From Torreya grandis (lineage: Eukaryota > Streptophyta > Pinopsida > Cupressales > Taxaceae): a stretch of 64,000 nucleotides of DNA. The stretch covers positions 5,737,001-5,801,000 of the forward strand of contig JARHVA010000250.1 of NCBI GenBank assembly GCA_037957365.1. Reading direction: 5' to 3'. The translations under genes and the position numbers were made by a program. The notes under the pieces were generated by a model that was not told where the DNA came from, searched no databases, and was given only the letters and a program-made list of their open reading frames with translations. This document shows, piece after piece, positions 37,078 through 49,041 of the stretch; the first letter of the stretch is position 1, and every line of letters begins with the position of its first letter.

Positions 37078-38031
37078 TGTCAGGATCTTGCTCCTCAAAT
37101 AGAGCACATATGATTACTTCTTGTATTAGCAACTAAACACGGAATTATACCAAAATCAATAAGTAACTAGAAATATGAAACAACACAGGATTTGAGAGAC
37201 AATACATAATTGTATTAAATACTTAGAAGAAAATACAATAAATAATATGCCACTTCTTCTTCCACCTCAAAGGTTTGCCACGCCTCAAGACCTTCTTCCC
37301 TCTCTCTCTCGGTCCCAACAATCAACTCAAATATAGAATTTATGTTCACCTCTCCAACCAGTTAGTAACACGCTGCCAGTACACCAAGTACACAACCATA
37401 CTCCAAGTAGATCTCCTGCTCTCTGCTGCTACCTGCAAATCACTAGACCTTACTCACCATGTAGATATCTCTACACCCCTGAAGAACCCTTGTCCTTGCC
37501 TCACCAAGTCCTTATGATTCTTCAACCAGTACCCCGGTGGATCAGCTCGTAGACCTTGCAGACCCTACAACTCTCCCTGATCATACACTCTCAGCACCCC
37601 TTTGGAACTAGGAGGAGCTACACTAGCTCTCTCTAAAAGCTCAATGGCTTTCTAGCACAGTTTTACAATACAGCCCATGAGTCCATATATAGATCTCATG
37701 CTTACAATAATTAGACTACCTTAATTACAATAATTAGATACACAACTCAAGACTACAGCTAGCCTTTAACATGCAAACAAATAGTCCAAAAATAGACTCT
37801 CTGGGATCAACATGCAAACTGCCTGTTCTCGCACAGGCTACCGACGTCAGCTCCTCCATGACCGATGTCAGCCGACTAGTAACCAATGCCGGTTGGTTCT
37901 TTGCTGCTATCTGACTGACGTTGGTTGATCAGACTGACGCCGGTTTCCTTGCAACTGACTCTACAACTCTGCATCCTCCATAAATTCTCCTGTTTGCATC
38001 CTGGTGAAGCTTTTAACTCCACAACCTAACA
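37078..38031 (-). repeat. Copia B 3' LTR
   Basis: Direct repeat of 40140-41093, equal in length. It starts TGTCAGGATC and ends CCTAACA. It carries 12-mers of the ACCGACGTCGGT type at about 37840-37945. Confidence 0.92.
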
Positions 38032-38044
38032 ATCTCCCACTTGG
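38032..38044 (-). promoter_or_regulatory. Polypurine tract of copia B
   Basis: The - strand reads CCAAGTGGGAGAT next to the LTR start, identical to copia A. Confidence 0.85.
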
Positions 38045-38129
38045 AGATAAACAATTGCACCTGTACTTGTACCTGTACATCATCTAAATTATTCCCTGGA
38101 TTGTATCCCTCTTCAAGATCAATCTTGAA

Positions 38130-39960
38130 GACTAACCACCACACATCCTGTGATGCTACACCTGTCATCCAAGTAACCTGCCACATTCAAACCTACAAAT
38201 CCATGTAGTGAAGACCTTGACCCTGCATCGCATGTTGACCTACTGCTGGTCCCTCTCAGATATTTAAGAATCTACCTTCCTTGAATTGGCTCCAAACTCT
38301 CTGACAACTCCTACTGATTGGGAAAACTCAGGTCTACACTAGACCTCATGTGATTTCAAACACTGTTCTAAGCTCCGCTTGAACTGTCCAGCCCTTGGTG
38401 TGCTTATCGATTCTGCATCCTGAACCTCGCCAACACTATCTTCACATCAGCTCCCACTAGAGACAAAGAATCTCCATGTCTCTCATGCCAAATAATTTTG
38501 CTACTCCAAATTCCCCTGACATACCTCTGAACTAACCTTACCCTTAGCTCAGCAAAACCCTGTATGTACAAATCTGCTAGCAAACCATCCACATACAGTA
38601 ACAAGATAATGTCATGACTCATCATCCACCTGGTAAAAACAAACACAATAGTTACACTGACATTGACTAAAGCCTTACTTAGTCATCCACCTGTCAAAAC
38701 CTGTACCACTGTCTTGCAGCTTCTTCAAGACCATATGCCTTGGCCTTTCGTCTCACGTATCCATCCACTCTCTTTTTTAACTTGGGAATCCATTCCATCT
38801 CTCAGTGCTTACTTCTAGCTGACAACTCTACCAATGAATACCTGTTTAGTTCTTCTCCAAGGACTCACACTCCTCATCCATGCCAAGCTCCCACTGTATC
38901 TAGATTCTACCTGCATTGCCTCTTTGCATCTTCCCAGTTCTTGACCATCAATAAGCAATATAAAGAAGCTGAACAATGAATATGAGGTTCACTTACCCTT
39001 TTTGACCTCGACATGAGCATTTGAGACTTGTTGACAGCTTGTTGTCTGCCCAATATCCATTCCAGTGACCGATCTCGGCCATCTCCCAGTCTGCTCCAGA
39101 CTGATGTCGGTTCCCTGCACTGACCCTGACTGTCGATGTCATCTCCCTGGCCGATGCCAGTGTCACATCTGCCGATGTCAATTCCTTCATGACCGACATC
39201 GGTCTTCTTGTTGCTGACGTCGGTACCTGTGTTCATCTGTGAGTGATAAATTTTTACCCGTGAGCTCTCCATGGATCAAAATCCTGATCAAATCAACCCT
39301 ACTCTGCTCAGAATAATTTAGTTCCCTCTCTTGATCTCTATCCTTCATCTCCTCCATGAACACCAAGGCTTTCTAATTCTTTAGCTTGTCAAAGACATCT
39401 GATTTCCACTTCAAAACCTGCATTCTCTTTCTACATATGTGACTAAGCCTATGAAGCCACATCTCTACAACAGAAGGTGAATCAGCAATATAAGTAGATA
39501 GATAAAGGATACCTACTTTCTTACCACCATCTAATTCAAGTGTATCTGCTGTGAGAGTTACAGTGCATCTCTCATCACCTAACTTTCCTAAAGAAATTAG
39601 ACTCATCTCCAAGACTGGTACCTGCATAACCTCATTCAACACTTGTGTGTTATCCATCTGTAATTTCAGCTTCACTTCCCCTTTGCCAATCATTTAACAA
39701 GGCTCTCCAGCTCCTAAATAAATCTCTCCAAAGTATCCAAAGACATACCCATGAAAAGATGCTCTATTTCGAACTGCATGGAAAGAGGCAAAAGAATCTA
39801 TAAACCAAGATTCCACTTTATCCAGAACATCCTATGCAACATCCCCTGCAACATCTACTCCTCCTTGCTGATCTACTACCAACCAACAATCTTTATTTCC
39901 CTGCTCTTTCTTTCCATCAATCAAACCATTCATGCTATTCAGTTTCTCCATTCGTAGCTT
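38130..39960 (-). pseudogene. Copia B polyprotein remnant
   Basis: A 106-residue frame (39693-39373) has 'IGKGEVKLKLQMDNTQVLNEV' in split form, 'LISLGKLGDERCTVTL' and 'WLHRLSHICRKRMQV', the protease tail and GAG-pre-integrase. A better preserved RT piece than in copia A lies at 38646-38404: 'ILLLYVDGLLADLYIQGF' with YVDD changed to YVDG, and 'LVGADVKIVLARFRMQN', which matches the copia RT C-terminus. 'TPRAGQFKRSLEQCLKS' follows (about 38400-38350). The protease active site is lost in this copy. Integrase is absent and replaced by the 12-mer cluster at 39068-39224. Confidence 0.83.
39068..39224. repeat. Cluster of decayed ACCGACGTCGGT 12-mers in copia B interior
   Basis: Counterpart of 9375-9552. 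Clear members are ACCGATCTCGGC (39068), ACCGACATCGGT (39192) and GCTGACGTCGGT (39213). It is slightly shorter than in copia A: the roughly 20-base segment holding the GTCGATGTTGAT unit of copia A is missing. Confidence 0.8.
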
Positions 39961-40070
39961 ACTTCATTCTACCATTGCTATACTCCCACTCAATCAAAAA
40001 CCCCTGTGAGTAACCTATAATCAACAAACACTACCAGATCTGAAACCACCTATTAGTAACCCAACCAAAA

Positions 40071-40136
40071 GCTCTGATACCAACTTGTTAAGATTGGTAT
40101 CAACCTGGTCCACCTGCTCAACCTACTCTGATACCA
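40071..40136 (-). promoter_or_regulatory. Duplicated primer binding site of copia B
   Basis: On the - strand there are two initiator-Met-type primer sites: TGGTATCAGAG at 40136-40126, next to the LTR, and TGGTATCAGAGC at 40082-40071. The units share 'ctctgataccaacttgt-aagat' on the + strand and are offset by about 55 bases. Between them is 'tggtatcaacctggtccacc', a partial inverted echo. Copia A has a single site. Confidence 0.85.
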
Positions 40137-40139
40137 ACT

Positions 40140-41093
40140 TGTCAAGATCTTGTTCCTCAAATAGAGCACATATGATTACTTCTTGTATTAGCAACTAAAC
40201 ACATAATTATACCAGAATCAATAAGTAACTAGAAATATGAAACAACACAGGATTTGAGAGACAATACACAATTGTATTAAATACTTAGAAGAAAATACAA
40301 TAAAGAAGATGCCACTTCTTCTTCCACCTCAAAGGTTTGCCACGCCTCAAGACCTTCTTCCCTCTCTCTCTCGGTCCCAATAATCAACTCAAATATAGAA
40401 TTGATGTTCACCTCTCCAACCAATCAGTAACACGCTACCAGTACACCAAGTACACAACCGTACTCCAAGTAGATCTCCTGCTCTCTACTGCTACCTGCAA
40501 ATCACTAGACCTTACTCACCATGTAGATATCTCTACACCCCTAAAGAACCCTTGTCCTTGCCTCACCAAGTCCTTATGATTCTTCAACCAGTACCCCAGT
40601 GGATCAGCTCTCAGACCTTACAGACCCTGCAACTCTCCCTGATCATACACTCTCAGCACCCCTTTGGAACTAGGAGGAGTTACACTAGCTCTCTCTAAAA
40701 GCTCAATGGCTTTCTAGCACAGTTTTACAATATAGCCCATGATTCCATATATAGATCTCATTCTTACAATAATTAGACTACCTTAATTACAATAATTAGA
40801 TACGCAACTCAAGACTACAGCTAGCCTTTAACATGCAAACAAATAGTCCAAAAATAGACTCTCCAGGATTAACATGCAAACTACCTGTTCTCGCACAGGC
40901 TGCCGACATCGGCTCCTCCATGACCGATGTCGGTCGACTGGTAACCGACACCAATTGGTTCTTTGTTGCTATCTGATCGACATCAATTGATCAGATTGAT
41001 GCCAGTTTCCCTGCAACTGACTCTGCAACTCTGCATCCTCCGTAACTTCTCCTGTTTGCATCCTGGTGAAGCTTTTTGCTCCACAACCTAACA
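40140..41093 (-). repeat. Copia B 5' LTR
   Basis: Direct repeat of 37078-38031, bounded by the outer primer-site copy and ATATC. It contains ACCGATGTCGGT at about 40922. Confidence 0.92.
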
Positions 41094-41640
41094 ATATCAT
41101 CACCCCATGACATCAAGACTACATGATTGAGACATTGGAAAATAAAGATTCTTAAATGTGATTATGACCCAAAAAAATCAAAAATATATAAACCTATAAT
41201 GATTTACATATTTTTAAGATTAATTAATAAATGTGTTAATTGCCACCTACTGTTAACTCACAGTGAACAAAATGTTAAGGGATGAATTAGATGTGATGTA
41301 TGGTGGTTTTTCAAATTTAAATTGAGAACTAAATTGTGATATGGTTATTAATGAAAATTAATATAAGTACTGAGTGAATCCTATTCCTAATAATTCACAT
41401 ATTTTTTATTCAGATAAATGTAGAGAATGTTTTGGAATTTGAAAGAAGAAAGTGAGTGATGATTTTCAGATGTTAGCCACCAAATTTTCATCAAATATCA
41501 TTGAATTGTCATAGAGATTTAGAACTATACTACATCTTATTATTTATGGCCTCCATAAGAATTTAGAGACCTAATTTATTCTCCCCATATTGTTTATCTC
41601 AGGAAATATAACATGGTTTTCTACAAAATTGATGAATTTG
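41094..41640. other. Post-integrase stretch, copy B (right of copia B)
   Basis: Counterpart of 13091-13630. No protein is recognised. It starts with the right ATATC duplication of copia B and leads into region X. Confidence 0.5.
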
Positions 41641-44600
41641 ATAAGTTCTTTGATGGTGAGGACTCTATTGAAGTAGATGAAGAGTATAAGGATGATTTTA
41701 CTTCACTTATGAAATAGAGAATCCATCAAGATATGTCATAGCCAAAGGTATTTCTCAATAAGGACCTTTTTCTCAATGTTAATTCTAATTTTATATTGAA
41801 GGATGATGTTTTATATTCCAAAAAATGAGAAACCTATAAGACTATATAAGTGGGGATCTATTTGATAATTATTAAAAATTACCCTCTCAAAAATCAAACT
41901 ATAATTAGGGTAAATCCATTAGGTTGATTAAATAAAATTATTTAAATGAGGTTTTATAGGATTTAGTTGTGGACACAAATAAATGGACTAACAAAGGCAA
42001 TGTAGGTAGTTATACCATCAAGAATTTCAAGTTGGGCATCAGATTAGGAATGTTATTGATGACTAGATTGTAAGGTTCTTAAAATATTGACCATATAAAT
42101 AAATTATAGGTACCCCTTATTGCAATGATCATCAATGAAAACTATAATCGTGCCTTCTACAAAATTATTAATTTATTTTTGAAACATAAATTTTATGGTT
42201 TCAAAGAAGGTCATAGTTTTTAAATGATTTCATATTTGGTATATAGTTTATGTGTTATAGTGAAATTCAAACATTATAACTTCCCAATGTGACTTAATCC
42301 CTCTAATTCACCCTTTCATGTGTTATTTTGAAAATTGTATGTGTATAGATATCAAGAATACATGTAATAAGTATGTGATTAATTTTACCCTCTTATGTAA
42401 TTTGTGATCAATGAACATCCCAAGCCAAGGATTTTTGAAGAATAGATGGAATACACTGATAAAATTAGAGGTTGGTGATATTATTATACATACATTATCT
42501 TGATAATTAGATGAGACTGTTCCACCTTTAAATTTTCATTATCATGTTCTTGATGAAATTGTTTCATAAGAAATGGACTATCAGTTTGTTCATGAAGTGG
42601 GATTATTGTGAAAAGATAAGAATAATATATTATGGCCTCATACATCCCATAAGCTTGATTTTTTATACTAATTAACTTGGTCAAGAAATTAGAAACTTTT
42701 CATGGGAAGATTAGTCTAGATTATTTTAACTAGGTAGATATTAATGAACTATAATATCTAAATGCATAAAAAGATTTTGAGGTTATAATAAACATGAAGT
42801 AGCTAATATACATAGACCATAGTCACATTTGTAGAGATAAAATTTTATTATTTATGATGTTTTTATTATATAAATGTAATATATTATAGGTTCCAACCTA
42901 ATTTTAATGAATACTATAGGGATTACCCATAGCTGGTTCATTTTGTGACTACAATGCCTTAGGTAACAAAGTCACTTTCTACACTTACCATTATGGTGTT
43001 TTATAGTCCTTAATTTATGAAACTAATTATATTGGTTTAAATGTATCTATGCCTATTTTTACTCAAATGTTGCATTGTATACAAGTGTTTCATATATGTC
43101 TAGTGATCCCACTAATCTATCATATTAAATCCTTGAGTCTCTACATAATGTTAATGTTTAAGATGTTAAATTTGTTTCTAGTCAGCTACTAGAAGTTATT
43201 AAGGTTGATAATGTGAAAAGTGTCATTGATAATTAAAAGAGAGTGATTTCATTAGAAATATATATTTTTTCATTAGCCAAATCATCATAAAATGGCCCAA
43301 TATATGGTTATCTTATAGCCAATTTGTTTACTGATGCTATAGTTTATACTCCTCCACCTTTGATCACAACACCAAATGTTATAGGATTTATTTCTAAAAT
43401 ATTTATTGTTTCCACTGTGATCAATCAAATTCATAGTATGAGTTATAATATTTTTGTTCCATCCCCATATAATTCTAGTTTGACACCATCAAGGATGATA
43501 TAAATTGTGATTTCATCCTCTTTTTCTTATGATTCTAATTTGGTTGCAAATATAGTTGAAATTGGTCCTATAAATTTGGGTGTTTCCATTTAACCATAAT
43601 TGGATTTTATTGTGTAAACTGCATCACCTATTTACACATCCATTTCCACCATAATTTCACCCATTTCATCACCTATTATTCCTAGTTCCATTATGGTCAC
43701 TCCATTTCCATTGATAACACAAAAGTTTTCCAACGTCATTATCAAAGTCACTGTCGATCCTCAAAGTGACAGAGGAGGATATTACATTGATTAGGTAAAT
43801 AATATGTAACAAGTTAAATCTCAATGAGTTGAAATGATCATGTATGAGAATCCAAAGGTTAGAATGAAACAATAAAATTCCACTAAGTAATTGAAAATAA
43901 TTACCACTCAGAGGATATTTTAATATGACTTTCCTAATGTTTTTGAGATGAAAGAAGATTTATTTTCACTCATCAAAAAATGTAATATAACCAAAAATTA
44001 TATTATCGAAGCACTTGATTATTCCAATATTAAATATGAGTATGAGGAATATCTTGAGTAGATTTTCAAGTCCACCAATAGGATGATTGAAAAATTCATC
44101 CATGAAATGAATCGTAAGGTGAAATTATTGGAGACTTAAGCACATCTTGAAGTGATATAAAATAGTGTGAAAATGTTGAAATTTACTTACATTTATTTTT
44201 TAATTCATTGATGGATTTTCATAAAGCTAAATTTAAGAGTGATAGATTAGAGTATAAAAAATTGAAATTAGTTTCTATAATTTTTTTTATGGATAATAAA
44301 TTGAATGTAATTGTGTTTGTTATTGAGTAGGGTTTTCTCCATAATAATCCAATCATGTATTTTTTTGATGTTAATTTAAGTGAAAAAAATATTTTATAAA
44401 CTATTGTTTCAGTCAAAGAATCATCTCACAATATTGCATCCACAGATTTATAATTGAACATGTTCATGATAAATATTCTTCCTTTCTTTGTAAGTCTAAA
44501 TATGCCACTATTATACAAGGAAGATGATGATCTAATATTTTTTGATGACTTTTCTAAAATGTTTAATAATTTTTTAGTTGCATTCAAATGAGAAGTGGCC

Positions 44601-45062
44601 ACTGAAAACATGCAAATTGGTCATCAAGTATTATATTTTGTGGTAGATACAACTAAGAAAGTTGAGAAATTAATTGTTGTTAAAGAATATATAGAAATAA
44701 TGCACAAGTGATCACTCAGATTGAAATTCACTTTAGGAAGAAAATTATTAACATGTCATGAGTGGATGAGGACTATGGTTCTACATCTTAGATTTCAAGG
44801 GAAAGAAAATGGAAAATTAAAGTTTTACTTTGTCATTGATAATTTTAGGGGATTTGGTAATTACAATTGTGGATTAGTTATCTTAATTTTATCCAATAAT
44901 TTCATGGTAGTTATTTCATATTTTTTAGTTTTTTTTGAGAAAATATTTAGAACATGAAAAAACTTTCAATATGTTGTTATATCCCATATTTTATTATAAA
45001 CAGTTTGCATTGAAACATTTTTTAGTTAGATTGGAAGATGGTGAAAATTGACATTTTTTTGA
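41641..45062 (+). repeat. Region X, copy B (left of the LINE)
   Basis: Counterpart of 13631-17041 at roughly 95% identity by eye. It includes the acidic opening block, the Ser/Thr/Pro-rich segment (about 43480-43720) and the helical block 'FEMKEDLFSLIKK' and 'NIKYEYEEYLE' (about 43945-44060), which reads better here than in A. 'LLYKEDDDLIFFDDFSKMFNNF' lies in split form at about 44500-44580. An open frame at 44721-44957 has 78 residues. The last 19 bases, 'aaaattgacatttttttga' (45044-45062), are the left LINE target duplication. Family unknown. Confidence 0.65.
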
Positions 45063-47753
45063 TGAAATATATCTAATTATTAACTTAATGTAAGTATAAA
45101 AATAATTCATAAAAAAATAAGGTGGTATGAAAGCACACCATGACACACTAGGCAGATCCTAGGAGCAAAATCAAAAGTATCATAATCTAGGCAAAGCCTA
45201 GAAACAAGTCACTAAGTCACAAAGTCATAGAAAGAGATAAATTTTGTGTAATAAGATCAAGGCAAGAAGGTGAAGGATCCATATCATTAGGACCCTAGAT
45301 TGAGCTTATAAAATCATTACCATCTGGAATAGGCTCCCAAATAGTAACTTGGGCAATGTTTGTATCATCATCTACTTGTGTTTGAGTGGGTGAGATAGCC
45401 AAAGAGAGCTTAGGGAACTTATTCAACACATCCACATGGCCTCCAAATGGAACCCCCAAATAATTTGGGCATGGAGAAGGAGGAGGAGTGCCCCATTCAT
45501 CCTACCCAGTAGGGGAAGGAGGTGGTGGCTATCACCCTCACTGTTGTCTAGGAGGGGAAACGTGTTCGTATAGGGTACCACTATGAAAGTGATGCCTGGA
45601 ATGGTTATAGCAATGCCAACCACAAGGTGGATGAGGTACTCTATCATCCAATATAAGATCCCTAGGTGGATAAGGTAGAACCCAAGCCATAGTATAAGGA
45701 GCATCTCCCTAATAGAAGAGGAGATCCTAAAGATACCCAAGTTCCATAACCACTTTATTGGCTTGGACTTGAATCTATAAAAGAACATTAGAGATGATAG
45801 AAGATTTATGAAAAATAGAAACATTAAAATCAATATAATCATGATTAAACACAAAATTATTTCTTTATTTTGAAATCTAGAAGAGAATCTCCCCTTTGAA
45901 AGTATGTCAGACTTGCATGTATTTGAACGGCATTACAGGTTTATCTCCAAGGAGGATATGCTATGAAAGGATGAATTTGGGCTGAAAAGGACTAAAAATA
46001 TCATGTATCCAAGTCTAGACCCTTTGATATTTGGAATATTACTAGAAGAGATGAGGAAGCATCCCAAATTGACCATAGAAGGGGCAAGTAAGTAGGTAGA
46101 CTTCAAGCTAAATGAGTCTTCTACCAATAGGTAAGCTTTGGTACAGTATACACCAAGTAAAATAAGCAAGTTTGGGCTCCACATAAGCCCCTTAAATAGT
46201 TTTGAAGCAAAATTTCCATCTTTTAATAGATGAGTACAACCCCTAGTCGGCATTAAGCTTGTTAACCATGGGCAAGTGCGGGGTGAGCCATACATAGCCA
46301 AACTGAGGAGTGTAATTGTAGAAAGGGGTCTCAACATACCATTGTCAGTCCTTCCACCATGGTCAAGTGAAATGGATTGAGATTTTATGGAGCATGAAAG
46401 CTAGGATGACATCAAGAATCTCCTCATAGGATTCTTGGTCCACATTGGCTAACCAAAATTTAGCATTCACCTCCTCTCAAGATAACCAAGAGCAAGAATG
46501 CCTATAGAATATATCTTGGATAGAATGAATTCCTTTGTGATAAAGCTTAAGGGCATTGATCCAAGGGAATTCTATTAGGGGCACTTAATTTTGAAAAAAA
46601 TTGGGAGACCACCAAAGAGAGTGGGAGTTAGTAGAAAGCCCATTATAGAAATTGGAGCCATTCTAGAGTAGCCAAGGCTTAATCTTTTCCCAAGCCTTCC
46701 AGATGTTTTTGGAAACAAATGACCCAATGATCTAGATGGGAGATTGGATGAATATTAAATTGGGGAAGTTGATCCCTTTCCAGGATTTCTCACTCTTAGG
46801 CAAGCATGAGGAGATGCAGTGTCTAAATAACACCTTCCAAGCTTATGGGCCCTCAATATCCCACACAATCCATTTGGTGCACAAGACAGTTCCTTTCCAA
46901 GCTATGTTGTTGAGTCCCATCCCTCCTTCACATGTGAGGTAGCAATATTCCCAAGCCATCTTGTGGAATCCTTTACCTTATGGGGAATTAGCCCAAAAGA
47001 AATATTTAAGCAATTTATCCAACTTTTGGTAAGATTTTTTGGAAAGTAACCAACATGATGAGTAGTACACATGGGTGGATGCAATAATTTTTTAGTAGAT
47101 TTGAAATTTTCTTGCCAATGAAAGAGACTTGGTCACCCAATAATCTATCTTCTTAGTAACTCTATCAACAATATATTTCCACAGTAAAGGTGGTGAAGCA
47201 TCAAAATAAAAAGGGATGCCAAGAAATTTAAATATTTCATCATGTTAGATCCACTTCCAACCAAATTTGGTAGCCCATATTGGCAGAGGGAGGTATGATT
47301 GTCTATATCCATGATTTTTCTACCATTGGATGTTGGATCTAGAGGCTAGGTAAAAATTTTCAAGACACTGTAAGGCATTGTCCACATTGGCTTCATCTGT
47401 AATGAGGGTAAGGAAGGAGTCATTTACAAAGTGGCCATTAAGAAATTGCATATCTTCATATGGATTAGCTACATCAGGAGGGAGATAAATTCCCTTAACA
47501 AGGCCACCATCCTAGCCATTTCTAAGAATATATCCAAAACCCTTAGCTGTAAGAACATACAAGGTGGGAGCTAGAGGGCACCCTTGGAGAATGGAATGGA
47601 ATAAGCCAAATTGCTCAGAGTTAACTTAATTAATGGAGAGGGCAGTTGAAGCATCAGAGAAAAGAATTCAAATGGTTTGAATGACGATGGGCCTAAAACC
47701 TAAAGATCGAAGCATAGCTAAGATAAAAGGCCATTGATGCAATCATAAGCTTT
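45063..47753 (-). mobile_element. 5'-truncated LINE, copy B, with 19-base target duplication
   Basis: Flanked by 'aaaattgacatttttttga' (45044-45062) and 'aaatttgacatttttttga' (47754-47772), one mismatch in 19. The element is truncated at its 5' end inside the reverse transcriptase, as is usual for LINEs. It extends about 400 bases further than LINE copy A. Shared position with copy A shows it was present before the A/B duplication. Confidence 0.85.
45580..47753 (-). pseudogene. LINE polyprotein remnant, copy B (RT C-terminal half to zf-RVT)
   Basis: The - strand starts inside RT with 'KAYDCI' (47750) and continues 'EQFGLFHSILQGCPLAPTLYVLTAKGFGYIL' in one frame (about 47620-47530), the Q-G-x-P-L-x-P block of non-LTR RT. 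The catalytic FADD is decayed to FVNDS (about 47430). 'LENFYLASRSNIQW' (47380) and 'KIIASTHVYYSSCWLLSK' are followed by 'GGMGLNNIAWKGTVLCTKWIVW' (46930-46860), 'WINALKLYHKGIHSIQDIFY' and the zf-RVT part as in copy A. Tail: 'PPRDLILDDRVPHPPCGWHCY'. Domain order is that of plant L1-type elements. Confidence 0.8.
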
Positions 47754-48159
47754 AAATTTGACATTTTTTTGAATTTCCAAGATTTTAAGAGATCACTGTG
47801 GATTTTATATGATCTTGTGTTTTCCATTTCTTAATTGTATTAATGTTTTTATCTTTTATTAGTTTATATTTATCATTGATGTGATCTATATGTTTTTGTT
47901 ATTTGGATATATTGAGCTATGTTATTCTAAACATTCATTGGAAAATTTTGACCACTATTAAGTCTTTGTATATGAATGTGTTATGTTATTTTCTAAAATT
48001 CACTATCTCAAATATGCATGTGAATTTTACTCATATATTTATTTAATCCTTACACTTTGATATTATACTTATATGAGATTGAGTAAACACTAAATTTGAT
48101 TAATACTATTTTATAATAGATCTCATTATGTAGACACTAAAATATATCATTAAGTACTT
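47754..48159 (+). repeat. Region X, copy B (right of the LINE)
   Basis: This resumes region X and aligns with 4682-5080 of copy 0 through 'gagatcactgtggattttat', 'cattgatgtgatctatat' and 'ttataatagatctcatt'. No protein is recognised. Confidence 0.65.
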
Positions 48160-48194
48160 GGTAATTTCAGTTTTGATCTACATTCAACCTACAT

Positions 48195-48244
<50 letters not shown>

Positions 48245-48353
48245 TAATGTCATTTTTGATCTACATTCAACCTACATGACTTGTGCATATATATATATCT
48301 ATATATATATATATGGTAATGTCAATTTTGATCTACATTCAACCTATATGACT

Positions 48354-48436
<83 letters not shown>

Positions 48437-48478
48437 TAATGTCAGTTTTGATCTACATTCAACCTACATGACTTGTGC

Positions 48479-48566
<88 letters not shown>

Positions 48567-48607
48567 GTGGTAATGTCAGTTTTGATCTACATTCAACCTA
48601 TATGACT

Positions 48608-48662
<55 letters not shown>
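48160..48662. repeat. Composite minisatellite/microsatellite: five 43-bp units separated by TA or TG runs
   Basis: A unit 'ggtaatgtcagttttgatct' plus 'acattcaacctacatgacttgtgc' occurs at about 48160, 48243, 48315, 48435 and 48569. Each is followed by a dinucleotide run: TA at 48199-48242, 48287-48314, 48359-48434 and 48612-48662, and TG at 48483-48568 (one TTTG break). Each run has a different length. Open frames here encoding Tyr-Ile or Cys-Val runs are artefacts. Confidence 0.93.
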
Positions 48663-48666
<4 letters not shown>

Positions 48667-49036
48667 TTCCTTTCTCTCACATTCATGTGATTTCCATGGG
48701 TCTAATCTTCTTGATTTGCTATTAGTTACCTATAGGAATTACCTAGTCTATGTCTAACCTGCTCAAAACCATATTTAGACTATCTCCAGATCATCTTATC
48801 AATATTCCTTCCTTTTGGATTATTTTTTTAGGATTAAACTAATTCATAATTTTATACTCATCCAAACCTAATAGGTTTGTCTTACACCAAATAATGACCA
48901 CTTTTCAAATTCATGTTATTATTATGGTTTTGTTCATATGTTTTTGCATATCAAATCCATTAGAAATTATCCAAAGAGTCCCAGATAAATACAAAATACT
49001 CTAATCATATTACTTATCTATCATTTGTCAAGCAAA
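48663..49036. other. Unassigned flank between microsatellite and LARD-like element
   Basis: AT-rich with no recognisable gene. With the sequence after 61977 it forms the pre-insertion locus of the LARD-like element ('gtcaagcaaa-CCTAC-tatagacatc'). Confidence 0.5.
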
Positions 49037-49041
49037 CCTAC

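Larger units (their letters stand above)
37073..41098 (-). mobile_element. Nested Ty1/copia-type LTR retrotransposon B, non-autonomous, with ATATC target duplication
   Basis: The element is 37078-41093, with ATATC at 37073-37077 and 41094-41098; copy A has a single ATATC at 13091-13095. Both LTRs are 954 bp. It is the same family as copia A (same interior, same missing gag and integrase) but a distinct subfamily: the LTR lacks the 42-base segment near its + strand left end, and the primer-site region is duplicated. Separate targets and duplications show it arrived independently of copia A. Confidence 0.93.

Noticed and set aside
48276..48757. Open frames encoding long Tyr-Ile and Cys-Val runs
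   Set aside because: They are direct translation of the TA and TG dinucleotide runs.
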